Below, piece after piece: positions 44,770 to 56,509 of a stretch of 64,000 nt of DNA. The stretch comes from Chrysaora quinquecirrha (taxonomy: Eukaryota; Cnidaria; Scyphozoa; Semaeostomeae; Pelagiidae): contig JACTAT010000133.1 of NCBI GenBank assembly GCA_014526335.1, positions 348,856 through 412,855 on the forward strand. Reading direction: 5' to 3'. Below the pieces are notes generated by a model that was given only the letters and a program-made list of their open reading frames with translations, had not been told where the DNA came from and ran no database searches. Each line of letters begins with the position of its first letter. Within the stretch, counting starts at the first letter, position 1. The position numbers and the translations under genes were made by a program.

Positions 44770-45243
44770 TCAGGTCTCTTGTAACAGGATTGTAACATCA
44801 TGTGCGCTATACAGTAATGCAATTAATAACCACGTGTATATATACGATATAAATACGAGTGTAATGTAGTGTAAAGTTAGTCTTGCTTATATCTCTGTAA
44901 ATGTAATTGACTCATGAGATAGAGAACATGTAATGAAGCGTTTGTCTTTACTTACCTTCTGCCAAGTGAACCTTTTCGTCATGCAATCAGAAGCGCCTCT
45001 TACAACTGGCGGAGAATCCTAACTTAAATTCATGGCCACACCTGACGAAACTCTTGGCCTCATTCAAGGTTCTGCAGGCGTCGTCAAAGAGAAAAATGCA
45101 ACCATCAAGGCCCGTTTGGATGAAATCGCCTCGCTGACCGACGCAGTGAATGAACTCACAACTCATTCAAGTCAGACTGCACCATCACAAGCTTCACTTC
45201 GACTGCCGAACCTCACGCTACAGGAGTTCACAGGTATCTAAAA
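44770..45243 (+). mobile_element. BEL-like LTR retrotransposon start: LTR end, PBS and truncated gag
   Basis: An AT-rich stretch beginning TGTAACAGGATTGTAAC and ending CTCTTACA resembles an LTR. It is followed by TGGCGGAGAATCC, in the place of a tRNA primer-binding site. A frame opens at 45,032: MATPDETLGLIQGSAG, then a helical coil and LRLPNLTLQEFTG, which resembles the L-P-x-L-x-L-P-x-F-x-G motif of BEL/Pao gag. The frame stops at 45,239. Nothing of pol follows. Confidence 0.5.
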
Positions 45244-45703
45244 TTTAGATCGTTTCATGATATGCTATATAAGCTTCCCTGATATGGCAGGATTGTTGGC
45301 TTCATTTGGCAGGATCTGACCCATGTCAGACTCTCCTCGCTCAATTGCCAACGATAAGGGAACCACCACAACTAAAGCGTTGGTCAGTTGTGTAGTATTG
45401 TACTATTTACATTATGTCATCATTAGAGCCCAGGACTCTGGCTATGCGTAGAACATGTGCTTCGATTATCGATTTGAGAGTTATGTTATGTTGACTTACA
45501 AAATGGCCTACTCTCTTGTGTTCATCTTATTATAACAATATTATAAGTTGGTAAACAACATCAACCATCATCACCACCGTCATTAACAACATCAACTAAT
45601 ATCAACCAACAACATCAACCAAAGTTTTCAAAAGCCAATGCTTAGCAGGATGACTCAAATGAAGAACTAGGGTATAAACGGCACAGATTTCCAGAGTAGC
45701 TAC

Positions 45704-46566
45704 GTGTACCAAGCAGAAAGAGCGGAGGTAAAAATGTGGAGGGAAAGCTTAGAAATAGCAAAAAGTTTGGCAAGATATGTTGGAATGACGCCAACATTCT
45801 TTCAATCGATTAGCGGTAACGAGAATGATAGTGATCGAAGGCAGAAGTGGTTTCACGAGCCGTTCGATGACGTGTCAGATGACCTTGTGGAGCAGATGTG
45901 CCTGGATGAAGATTTGTTTACCGGAAATAATTGTGCTATTTCTGATCAGTCTGACATGGTTATTTCCGAATGCTATGCAACAGTTTCAATTGATGATGGC
46001 CATGTCTGTGAACTAGAAGAAGTCAAAGGGCTTTGTGATGAAATTGAAAAACGGGGTGATGAAGATGAAAGCAGACCAAATTATATAGACAAAGAAGGAT
46101 TGAATCTTGCTACAATGCAAAGGTTGAATATAAGTTCATCGCCTTGTATGTTGATAAGACAATTGTGTTGAATTATCGGACTATTTTCTATGGATTTCCA
46201 TCTTAGATGTTATCAGTACCAGATTTTTATGCACTCCATGTACGACCAGTTTACAATGTTATTGACTTAATTATGCTGTACCATATCGTGCCGATAATCA
46301 CAAACGAGCAGCCCCTGGTAATAGGTGGAAAAGTAACTGATGGTCAGCCTCGGATGTTCCACAATGCAATAAATAATGCAATTTGGGAACATTTACCGGC
46401 TGAACTAAAAAGCGAAAGAAGTGGCCAATGGGACCAAGCCCGTTTGATAAACAAAGTTTTTCAAGAATTTGATTCACGCTTTCTTTCTCGCACAAAGATG
46501 TTCCACTTTATGTCTGGACACGGCAAGCTTAATGCAGTTGCAAAGGCAACTTCAGGTGAAATGTAA
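45704..46566 (+). CDS. Unrecognised coding-like segments (two open frames)
   Basis: 45,704-46,171 (155 codons, acidic: WFHEPFDDVSDDLVEQMCLD) and 46,207-46,566 (119 codons: VPDFYALHVRPVYNVIDLIM, NAIWEHLPAELKS). Codon use and composition look protein-like and the frames are unusually long for this AT-rich DNA. I recognise no domain. Between them lies no convincing intron. They may be exons of a decayed gene that continues to 48.2 kb. Confidence 0.35.
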
Positions 46567-46569
46567 TTC

Positions 46570-48160
46570 CTCTTCAGAGTGAAGATTCCATTTGCTTGGC
46601 AGGGTTACTCAAGCTACAGTTATTACCAGCTTGTACAAATTGAAAAGAACCTTGAAACGTACATAGATACTTTTAGGGCCCACATCAACAAAGAGATAGA
46701 TGAGTTAAAATTCATGACAGGACTTTGTCTATGAGCTCCTTGGAATGATTGATCAATTGTGGTCAACTCTTCTTCCAATGGTTTGCAGTTAACAACTGTC
46801 TAGGCCAGGTTCGTTTCAAGATCGTTTCATGGATTGACAATGTTAAGAGGGAGCTCAATCTTTACGCGGAAGAAGCAAAGAAAGACAACGCTCAAGCACA
46901 GCTGGACCAACTTTGAACAAGGATGCCAAAAATATTCAAGAGACAAAGCTCAACACAGTAACAATTGTTGAGGGTTGGTTAATAACAAATGAAAAGTCTG
47001 GTGGGAAAGTTGAATGCAAAATCAAGAACTTGCTGATAGCAAAGATGATCTTGCTGATTTGTCGTGTGGAATGCTAGAGGAGCTTAAAAAGCAAAGTGAA
47101 AATGGTGTGTCATTACTTCTCGATACTTTGAACAAGTGTATTAATTCTGAAATGTGCAACAGGTGTGTTGAAAGTCGCAGTCTGCATAGAAAAGCCTTGA
47201 CATGGTGTGGCTGTGTGGTCAAGGCGTTCGGCTCGCGATTATTAGCTCCTCGGTTTGAATCTCGCTGGGACCACTTTCCACAAGCTTACAGTAAACTCAG
47301 CTGTCCATCATTCCGAGGTCGGTAGGTCGGTAAATGAGTACCCAGGTTATTCGTTCTAGAATATCAGTCTGGTGGCACAAGCTGCAGGTCTTGATCAGCT
47401 GTATAAGCTGCCAGAACCACTGACCTGCATAAAAAAGTAAAGTTTGCTTGCTTGCATGTCTGCCTGTTTCCTTGCTTGCCTGTCTGCTTGCCTGCCTCAC
47501 CAATTCGGCACTTGCATGGGCATAAAGAATTTAAAGAAGTTGCAGGATTTGTTTTCAAGTTACCATATAATGCAGTTCAGCTGGAGGAGGAAAGTCTATG
47601 TCTTGAAGAGAAGGGAAGCAACAGTGTCTACTGGATGGCAAACAAAACTTTGGCGAATAAAGTTTTGGGGAATCTTTACGAGTATACTGAATATCTTCCA
47701 GTCATTTTTCCAATACGAAAGGAGGTAAATGAGAAGTCAGTCATTCTGAAAAAATTTCGTCTCTGTCAAATCTTTTCCACTTAATACTAAAGCATTTGAC
47801 CTATAAGATAATTTCAGTGTTGGTTTGTCAAATGGGGAAAAACTTGTTGTATCTTTGTCGTATGTATACAGAATCAGTAATTTATTATAGCTTCGGAAGA
47901 TAATTTTGCATTGTTTTCTAAGTGGAAAATGCCAAAGCTGGAACAGAGGCCATCGCTTGGATCTTTTTACCAGGTCATGGAAACACAAGAGATGGAAGGA
48001 GACCAAAGCCATGAAATTCTTACCATGAGGTCAGAAGTTGATTGGTGCTTGCCACGTGTAATGCAGTGTGAGGAAGCTGTTGTAAATATCTCAGAGGTAT
48101 ATATTAATGGAGACAAACAAAGAGTTGTCAACAGTGCTGAAAAAATAGGCAACAACTAAA
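46570..48160 (+). pseudogene. Continuation of the unrecognised gene, broken and split by a SINE
   Basis: Fragments include KIPFAWQGYSSYSYYQLVQI and KNLETYIDTFRAHI (about 46,580), then ELADSKDDLADLSCGMLEEL (47,014-47,194). After the SINE come EFKEVAGFVFKLPYNAVQLE with KVLGNLYEYTEYLP (47,452-47,784) and MPKLEQRPSLGSFYQVME (47,911-48,159). They lie in several frames with stops between. Function unknown. Helical and charged, with no visible catalytic motif. Confidence 0.35.
47182..47437 (+). mobile_element. tRNA-derived SINE with 13-bp target duplication
   Basis: The body 47,195-47,424 has an A box-like TGGTCAAGGCG and a B box GGTTTGAATCTC, then a tRNA-unrelated tail. Flanks are direct repeats CTGCATAGAAAAG (47182-47194) and CTGCATAAAAAAG (47425-47437), one mismatch. 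A TGCC/TTGC microsatellite (47,440-47,505) follows. It interrupts the unrecognised coding segment. Confidence 0.7.
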
Positions 48161-48169
48161 GCAAGACCA

Positions 48170-48860
48170 TCATTCTCAACTTAACTTTCTGCCAGATAGT
48201 AAATCTTAATGACTTCAAAGGACATTTCTTCTAAGTTTATTTACAGTTACAATTAGGTTCCGTTCAGTTTGAATTGGATGCCCTTTTTGTTGTTACTTTT
48301 TGCTGATTACTGCCATTTCTCTGGTTGATGCACATGTGCTTGTCCCACAAGTCTAAGCCCCAATTTGTTTCCCTCGTCTATCCAGGATCTGCTGAGCAAC
48401 ATTCGCAAAACTCGTTTCAAGAGTGTTTGGTTTTGTTGTCTCTCTCAGGTATTGATAAACACAATTTAGCAAAAATCTTTACACTGTCCTAGAAAAGCCC
48501 TTTATAATTTTGAGCTTTAACTGAAGCTTTTTATAAAATTCATCACCTTGTACTTAGTCGTTATATTTTTCCAGCTTTTGTATAAGACGTCGTTAATATC
48601 ATGTTTTCAGGAAATCTATGTACATTGGTGTTTCGCTATTTTTTTAACTTCTTTATTTTCACGAATTTGTAATGTTTTCTGATTATTTCTTAATATTTCG
48701 TATATATAGAAATATCTAACTTAGCTTCAGTAGCAAGGAGATAGAAAAGAAAAGGAAAGTATGGCAAGGTAAGGCTCTACTATAGGGTAGATAATCGTTA
48801 AGCCAGGAGGCTTGTGAAAGCTCTCGAGCCATAGTCTAAGTATTAAATTATGGACAGACA
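48170..48860. other. Intergenic, nothing recognised
   Basis: AT-rich with no supported frame or repeat. Confidence 0.4.
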
Positions 48861-49020
48861 GTGCTTGTGAGAGGCTTTAATGTACTTCATTTGTTCTTTA
48901 TCTGGCTCAGCGAAGCCCTTCTTGTTGTAATGCCACTTAGCCTGGAAATGTTAAATCTGGAATATGAAAAGATAATGTCAAGATCGCTCTCAAGTTTGTA
49001 TCTGTTTGTGCGTCGCTGCC

Positions 49021-50299
49021 CTGCGGAGAATTGGAAACCTTATTACAATAGGTTCATGGTCGAGGTTCTTGTCAAATCATACCTGGACATGAAGGGGGTG
49101 AAAGCACCAAGATTAAATGATAATTTGCCCCGGGAAAGATTGGTTGTTTTCTTCCTATGGAACGAAACAAACTGACGAAATGGGTTTGCAATAATGTTAA
49201 GGCATCGAGGGCTGAAGTCCAGGGCAACCGTTAAAGACTTCTTAAAAAACCTTGGAGAAGTTATCGTTGACGGTGTTAGCCCTAGTTGCATTTTCAATTA
49301 CGATGAGACAAACATGAAAGATGACCCTGGAAGCAAAACTGTCATTGTTCGCCGTTGCTTGCGGAAAGTAGAACGAAAAATTGTCCACTCGAAATCTGCT
49401 GTTAGTGTGATGTTATGTGGCTCAGCTGATGGTGCACTGTTGCTTCCATTCGTCATTTACATGGCGAAAAACATCTATAAGGGTTTGACCCTTAACGGAC
49501 CCACAGGTGCTTGCTACGATGTCTGGCCTTCAGGTTGGTTCAATCAGAGAACATTTGAACGATGGTTTCTTGAAGTATTTCTGCCTCATGCTAACGAATT
49601 GCAAGGCTCACAAGTTCTCATAGGAGACAACCTTGCACCCCACTTTAGTCTGGATGTGGTAGCAGCTTGTGAGGAGCATAACATCTCATTCGTACCCTTT
49701 TGTCGAGTGCAACTCACTTCCTTCAGCCACTGGATGTAGGTATTTGGCCCTGCAATACGTGTTCGGCGTGATATACTGGAGGAATGGTGAAAGGAGAACC
49801 GTGTGCGTGGTGTTCATTCCAAGGAATTCAGTGGCTGCGTTTCGTGGAATCGGGATACTCCAATTGGACAGAGAGCAAAGTTTTAAAACGGCTACCTCCT
49901 GATGAAACATCCAACGAAAGCACTTCTGATCGATTTGGAGAGAGTGTGACTGACCTCCTGAAAGAACATCTTGGTACAGGTGAAACATCTGTATGCCAGA
50001 AATGTGGACCAAAGGTTTCCGCAGGTAAGGCAATCAGCCCAAAATATATTGAACGTCTCTCTGGCAAGAAGAGAAAAGCTGCTCAGGCACCACCCGAAAG
50101 TTCTTCGTCTGATGAATTCGAAGTGGACGACATTAATAAATGTTGCATTTGCTCCAAAGAAGACCCTCCTTGCGGTCTGCATGATATCCATTGGGAAGGC
50201 TGGGATCACCGCGATCACTGCGATCACTGGTATCACGCATATTTGAAGGCAGTGGAAGCAACAGTCTATTGCGGCTGTAAGGGACAAAATGACGTTTGA
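49021..50299 (+). pseudogene. Second pogo-type DDE transposase, broken
   Basis: Different lineage from the Tigger copies. After an N-terminal remnant (NLPRERLVVFFLWNETN) the DDE_1 core runs 49,194-49,739. It has GLKSRATVKDFLKNLG, catalytic Asp residues in FNYDETN and LIGDNLAPH, and SGWFNQRTFERWFLE. The third Asp region (THFLQPLDVG) is in another frame because of a slip near 49,700. The tail 49,784-50,299 has GYSNWTESKVLKRLPPDE, a Lys-rich linker and CCICSKEDPPCG with a HIHWEGWDHRDHCDHWYHA-like His/Cys cluster, ending in CGCKG. That looks like a zinc-binding end. The element is inactive as it stands. Confidence 0.75.
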
Positions 50300-50639
50300 A
50301 AGTGAATAGACTAGGCATTTGTTGTTTGAAGTAGTTAAAGATGACGTTTTGCTTGCTTTATTTTGCGTTTCATAATGCTTTTAAGTAGTTTAAGGGTGGG
50401 AAAAACTACGGATATCCGTTTCCTGTGGCATATCAAAAAATTATCAATGTTAAACTCTTTTTCAATGTTATGTTACCCGAGTGGTTATCCAATCAGGCAT
50501 GAAGCCAACAGGGCATAGAAAAGTTTTTCCTAACTAAACTAAAAAATTAAACTCAGGAAAGCCAGGCTGAACGAATATCCTTTCACATAAATTCTTAGTA
50601 GCATAAGTAAGTGATAAATTGATGATATAGAAGCGGAAG

Positions 50640-50765
50640 CAAGTTGTAAGAATTATTGATATCGCTAGCTTTTCTTGGGTCATGTAGAATACATTTTATT
50701 ATTGTAAATTGTATTTCTACGAATAAAAATGAATTGAATGAATTGAATTGATTTGAATTATAAGC
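50640..50765 (+). mobile_element. Likely non-LTR retrotransposon 3' tail
   Basis: TCTTGGGTCATGTAGAATAC, then AATAAAAATGAATTGAATG and GAATTGATTTGAATT. A polyadenylation-like signal runs into a simple (GAATT) repeat, as at many non-LTR element ends. TCTTGGGTCATGTA also occurs near the non-LTR remnant at 28,030. No coding part remains. Confidence 0.4.
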
Positions 50766-51551
50766 ACAGCATGAGAGATAAAGTTTTTCGTCATGAGGGG
50801 AAGTCAAGGTGAGATTTGCAAGAAGACAAATATTTGATGGGGGCGTAGTAGTGCACACCGAACTTGATTCGTAATTGTTGTGGCTGCATCTGAAATATTC
50901 AGATATGGCTAGACTTCGCCCCAGTGCAATGCGTTTCTTTATTTGAGATGAAGCGTTTTTGCACAGTTGAATTGGAGTGAGAATGAGATTCAGAGTTGAA
51001 AATTTTGATGTTTATATTTTGGAAGTGTGAATGATAGTACAATCGTATAAACATGTTGAGATCAAGAAAATCAGTGATTTCTTTAAAAGAAAACCAGGAA
51101 ACACTTTTGTCCTACTATTATTGATGAAGATTCTATTGTTGATGAAGGAAACGTCGCTGAGCTATTATCTGTTCCTCCGCCATCCTCCACCACTTTTACC
51201 GCAGATAAAATTTCAATTGTAATATCTAGATCGCTACGTCCAGCAAATGTTTCGTCGACAGCAACGCTGTCTGCATCTGATCTAAACACCTCTTCTCCGA
51301 CCCAGTAACTTTTGAGAAAAAAATCCATATCTTCTACTCCAGGCGGATCTGTGGCGAGATCCTTTAATTGCAACTGGTATAAAGGTCGTCTCTGGCTTGA
51401 GCATTCGGTGAAAAAAGATGCCGCCTTCTGTTTTCCATGTCAAATATAGTTAGTTAATCAAATTTCAACCACAACCTGGAACCACATCGCGAAAATAAAT
51501 GAAAAAAAGGATTTGCTAAACATGCTGCATCCACTTGGCATGAAAACAACT

Positions 51552-52858
51552 TTTCAGCTCAGTGGCGTAGATTGAGGGGGGTCAGGGGGGGCGAAAAACC
51601 CCCCTGTAAAGCTAAACAGCCGTTTTGTCGGAAAATTACTGATCTTGTCGGAAAATAATATAGTTATCTCTTTCTAGTATCTAAGTGTAACATTTTGAAA
51701 GGAAATACTTGTATAACAACAATATTCTCGACACAATGATAAAACGTCTTTTTTTTATAAGGAACCTTTGCTCTCAGTTGAGGCTGGAGTTCCTTAATTT
51801 TTCAACAAAATGAGGCTGAAAGTTCCTTATACTGTTCCTTGTCGTGGGATGTGTATAAATACTAATTTTTACCGCAAATTCATAGAAACTTTTCTTCATT
51901 TCTAACTTTAAGTATAAATGGAGCCTTCTGGGGAAGAACGATGGGAAATATATTGTACTTTTGTTTCTTGTCGTACATATCGTCTTGTTCCTTAAAAAAG
52001 AGTTTCTTAGTTTTTCATCCGAGCCTCGACAGTTCCTTAAAGTTCCTTAATTTTTTGGGGATTTTCAGCCTCGAGTTCCTTATAAAGGTGTTCCTTATAA
52101 AAAAAAAACGTGTACAGATTTAGAAGCACGGTTTAGCAACAGAACGGTAGGGGTTCTGAAAGCGCTACAATGCATATCTCCTGCAAACATCATATCAGAG
52201 AAATCATCAAGCAAGTCACCAGCGGAATCTGATTTCAAAGATCTCTCCACCCTGATGCAATTCTACGAAAAGGATCTTTCCTCTAAAGATTCGGTGTCTC
52301 GAGAATATCAGAATCTTTTCCTGGTTTTGAATACTTGGGAATTCGATGAAGGTGAAGCTGTTCCAAGAGATCACGAAGATTTGCTTCAGTTCCTGCAGAA
52401 ATTCAATCTCATGTCGTCTTCCGAGAATATAGCGACGTTGTTGCGATTAGCCCTCACCCTTCCAGTATCATCGGCCCATGATGAAAGAGCATTTAGTTGC
52501 TTGAAGCGAGTCAAAACGTACTTGAGAAGTACAATGTCCGAGGATCGACTTTCTAATCTTGCTTGCATCTCGATCAATAGAGAAACTGTGGCTAAAATTC
52601 ATCTGAGAGATTTTCAACTGCCCTTTTTAAAAGATAAAACCCGAAAAATCTTTAAATAACTATAATTTTGACACTTTACTTTGAATTAATAATGACAAGA
52701 GTTTATCTTCTGTTTACGTTCAGTTCTAGTAGCTGATGTCTTTATGTTATATCCTTAGTCTTGAAGAAATAAAAATGCGGATAAATTTTTGTCGGAAAAT
52801 CTGAGTTTCTCGCCCCCCCCCCCCTATACAATTTCCTATCTACGCCACTGTTTCAGCT
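51552..52858 (+). mobile_element. 1,291-bp hAT deletion derivative with perfect ends and 8-bp target duplications
   Basis: Body 51,560-52,850. Termini are CAGTGGCGTAG and CTACGCCACTG, inverse of each other. Flanks are TTTCAGCT at 51552-51559 and 52851-52858, identical. Inside, 52,255-52,659 keeps an open frame for the transposase C-terminus (LTLPVSSAHDERAFSCLKRV, NLACISINRE). The rest of the gene is deleted. Sub-terminal G and C runs are typical. The intact ends suggest it was mobilised in trans. Confidence 0.93.
52255..52659 (+). CDS. hAT dimerisation-domain open frame (134 residues)
   Basis: Starts MQFYEKDLSSKDSVSREYQN. It contains NIATLLRLALTLPVSSAHDE, RAFSCLKRVKTYLRSTMSE and RLSNLACISIN, the standard hAT C-terminal dimerisation domain. 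No stop to 52,656. It lacks the catalytic core, so a product could only dimerise. Whether it is transcribed is unknown. Confidence 0.7.
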   Translation: MQFYEKDLSSKDSVSREYQNLFLVLNTWEFDEGEAVPRDHEDLLQFLQKFNLMSSSENIATLLRLALTLPVSSAHDERAFSCLKRVKTYLRSTMSEDRLSNLACISINRETVAKIHLRDFQLPFLKDKTRKIFK

Positions 52859-53599
52859 TGTAAAGATAAGGAAGTGAGGAATGCAGCTGGCATGACTCTG
52901 GAAAGTATCGTATGTAAGTTATATACTGACAGTAGAAAATGGGTCAAAGAAATCCTTCATGTTATCAGCTATCTGGCTGCTAAGGGACTTTCCCTATCAG
53001 GTGAGGACGAGAGCCACGAATTCAACCAAGGCCTCTCTGGTGGTCTTTTTTTGGATACGATTCAAAACCTGGTATTTCAACTTAGCTCTTGCATAGAAAA
53101 TACCATGCAACGCTAATTATGCCATCTGACATCCACAACGAATCTATTCAAGTCACGGCCGATATGGTAAGAGAAGTTCATGCATCCAATGTGAAAAAGT
53201 CAGAGTTTTTTACGATCTTGGTCGATGGAACCTCCGACAAAAAAAATGAAGAGATTCAAGGTTATGATTTTTTCTCTTAAAAGGGGAAATCGAGGAAAGA
53301 GAACTAAATGTTGAGCAATCGCATCGATCTGCAAAAGAAAGATTCGCATTCGTGCGAGAAACTTTGGATGGAGCTAGTGTGATGTCAGGAGAGCAAGGAG
53401 GATTAAAAGCTCTGAGAAGTCAATTTTGTCAAAGAAATGTCCCTTATAACCATTGCCTTTGTAAATATACTATATTCATTAAGGTCACCTTGTTGTGGAG
53501 AATGTAATGACAAATACCCAAGAGTAAAAGGAATATTTTGGTAGTGTGTCGGAGTTGTACAGATTTTTCAAAGTAGCTGACATATAACAATTTAACAAA

Positions 53600-56050
53600 A
53601 AAGAACTTAAGTTCTTTTATATCTGTTTAAGTGGAGTGTTCTCCTCAGTCCTCTCGAATCATCACCCTTCCTCCTCATTTGCGTGATAGCGTCATCACAA
53701 ATTGCATGCCTGATACATAACAAATTTGGGATCAGTTGTGGTAAGTAAATCGACCGTATGGAACGAGAATTTAGTCACTGATTTTCATCAGAAAATACTG
53801 AAATATAGAATTCAATGTAAAGTGTTCTATATTCTCCAAAATCTATGGATTTTAATGGCTTGGAACCACTTTTTCAATATGATTACAATACCTACGGTGA
53901 AGACAAGAGTGCTGATAGAAGCGAAGAGAATTGGCCCAGCCCCTAATTACGTCATTGTCTGTGTGGCGCTCAATGCACCCTGGTAGTAGTGGTAACCCGC
54001 ACTGTGTTGACGTTTGATGTTAAAGGCGAATTGCTCTCTTTTTCTATCCATCCCAGGCCCAGCACACACGTATTGGTTGTTAGGCAACGTGAGGCCAATC
54101 ACCAGCTTTGGACTATCATATGAAAAGTCAGTTTTTCAGTAATTTTACCCTACTTAAAATTCTTAAATAGGGGGTTTCCCACATTTTCTGCAAAAGTTAA
54201 TGGTGTGGTCACTTAAAAATTTTCTGGGGACATCAGATACCCTCAGATTGATTTTGACCCCCAACTTCATATGGCTGGATTTGCCCCTGTTCATTTTTGA
54301 ACTTTTTATCCATCTTTATCGCAATAAGATAATAATTCCTAAACAGTATTCTTTCCTAAATCATGATTACTTAATTAGTCCTTGACAGCATATGAGCTTT
54401 TTCCTTTGTTTTTCCTCAACAGGCGGACAGATTTCTGTCCGCCAGCATTCTCTTTGATGTTGAACATAGACAATTCAATAGCATTGAAATAAAACAAGGC
54501 AAATTAAAGGAGTAATTGTAGCATGAAAATTGCAAGGGGGTTTTCTTGTTTACGTAGATAACATAAACATAATTAGTTAATAAAAGGGCCTTAGATAAAA
54601 CCTTTTGTAAAATTTGCCTGAGAAATATCGATTCCTTTCATTCACTACTTAACAATTGTTATCATACCCCCTGAGCACTTGCAGAAACAACAAGCTGTAA
54701 GCAAACTCATTAATTATTCATGACCTGCACAAGAGTATAAGTCTAAATCTCTGTTCACTTTGCTCATTGTCTCCTCCGCAGCGAGGCACGTTTTGGTTAT
54801 GTATTGGTGTTTGGAAGAAGAAAGATTTAGACTTAGAGTAAGTCTATTGACAGCATGATTGAACCTTTTAATAATAAAAAACAGAAAATTTTCAGCAAGG
54901 AAAGCACATGAAAGATGAAATTTTGTACTAAAAAATTTGACATACCTGAACTGTGAGGTGTTGTTTAACCAGAAACCTTTATCAATTATATTTGATCTTC
55001 AGGGGTGTTTCCAGGCAAAACGCTCTGCTAAAAAACCAAATTACAACTGACTTACCTTCTTGTTAATGATGGATTCTAGCAACGCAGATTGCAGTGTCTC
55101 TAGCTACACTAGTACTTTTGTTGTGCAATCAAGAGATCCAGTAACTTTACTCCAATCATGTTGAAGCAGTAGTATGGCTTTGCATAAAAACCACCAACTT
55201 GGACTAATTCTAAGAGTGTATCACACAAGAGACCATAAGGTAAATTCACAAGGACTCTAGTCTAATGCTGTGTGCTGTTTCAATACAGGTAGTCTGATCC
55301 CAGACTTTAAATCACTCTTAACCATAAATCTAGCCCCAAAACACTGCACTAAATCTCTTCCAGGGCTTTATTGGAGTTTTACTGTGAAATCTTCATCAAT
55401 ATTCACTGGATTGCATTTCAGTTTTCTTTCCTTTTATTGAGTGCGTATTTTCTCTTTGATGTGGTCTGGGTTTCTAAACTACCATTTGTTAGCCATGTTA
55501 ACTTTCAGCTTTACTTCTAGTTATTGTTCTGATGGGAAATCATAGTCATGCAGGAATTTCGCCAGGCAACATTATGATATTTCCTAACATTGTCACTGGT
55601 TTTCCAGCATGATGTTCTTAACCATCGTTTGTCAGACTTTTCAGTTTTTTGTAGCATTGACTAGCTTGTTATTGATGTTTTGTATTTTTGTCAATTTTGC
55701 TAATTTATTTTCAGACCATTGCTTTGCAAGCTTTTTGCAAGCCTGATGTTTGGATCTTCTTGAAAATATTCAGGTGATGTCATTTTTGATGTCTTTTTGA
55801 TTACTTTAAGTCACATTGTTTGTTGCTTTTCTCGTTTTCATTTGGATAGTCTTAGAGCTTATATTGTGATATTCTAGCTGGTGTGTTTGTTGGAATACCT
55901 GTCAAATGTCCTAGCCAGATGAGTTGTCTTCTCCTGATCAACTTGCCCCATCGCTCTACTTTGGTTATTTGGTATAACCTCTGACTTGATTGGGGGCTAA
56001 GTACAGTTCTGCACGGCTCCTAAATCTTCATAAAATATCCATGTATTATA
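53600..56050. other. Intergenic, nothing firm recognised
   Basis: About 2.4 kb of AT-rich sequence. Frames are short and without motifs, and no tandem or inverted repeat stands out. Confidence 0.45.
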
Positions 56051-56056
56051 TACCAA

Positions 56057-56398
56057 TTGACAAGAAGTAGGCTGCTGAGCCCAAATTCTCTTGCACAGGG
56101 GCTTCATCAAGAGGGCTACATCTTAATGCACTCTGGTTACCCATTCTCTACAGCCCAGCTATCAAGAGAAACAGCATCCATCAATAGTGATCAGCGATTA
56201 CTTGAAGCATATTTGAAAAAGCCAAGCCACTATGAAGCCCAAAGCTCCCCCACCACTGGAATTCATCAATATAAGACCAAATCATATGGAATCTGCTACC
56301 GCGGTCTGGTGGGTGTATCCCAAATTTTACCAGGTTTCAATAACGCAGCCAATTCATCCGAGGAGAGTGATTATACACCCCGGCCTAACCTAATGTAG
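56057..56398 (+). CDS. Unrecognised 113-residue open frame
   Basis: Starts MTRSRLLSPNSLAQGLHQEG; Ser/Thr-rich with PTTGIHQYKTKSYGICYRGL. It ends TAG at 56,398. No domain, signal peptide or membrane segment. Just before the foldback region; could be chance. Confidence 0.2.
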   Translation: MTRSRLLSPNSLAQGLHQEGYILMHSGYPFSTAQLSRETASINSDQRLLEAYLKKPSHYEAQSSPTTGIHQYKTKSYGICYRGLVGVSQILPGFNNAANSSEESDYTPRPNLM

Positions 56399-56509
56399 GA
56401 TGAGGGGAAGAACAGTATTTGCATCCCTGTGCTGCACATGTCGTATAACACTGACTCTTTCTTCTGTGTCTTGCCTTCTGTAAATGTTTCACAGTATCAA
56501 GCTTTGAGA

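Larger units (their letters stand above)
51028..53600 (+). pseudogene. hAT transposase relic (ZMYM-like), split by a nested hAT derivative
   Basis: The N-terminus is VEIKKISDFFKRKPG (51,055). TTF-type zinc-binding follows at about 51,370 (WYKGRLWLEHSVKKDAAFC). Coding stops at 51,559 and resumes at 52,851 in the same frame with KEVRNAAGMTLESIVCKL. Later parts: MVREVHASNVKKSEFFTILV and DGTSDKKNEE (53,165), then FVRETLDGASVMSGEQGGLK (53,350) and NHCLCKY. The dimerisation end is missing. Several stops, so it is dead. Confidence 0.8.
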
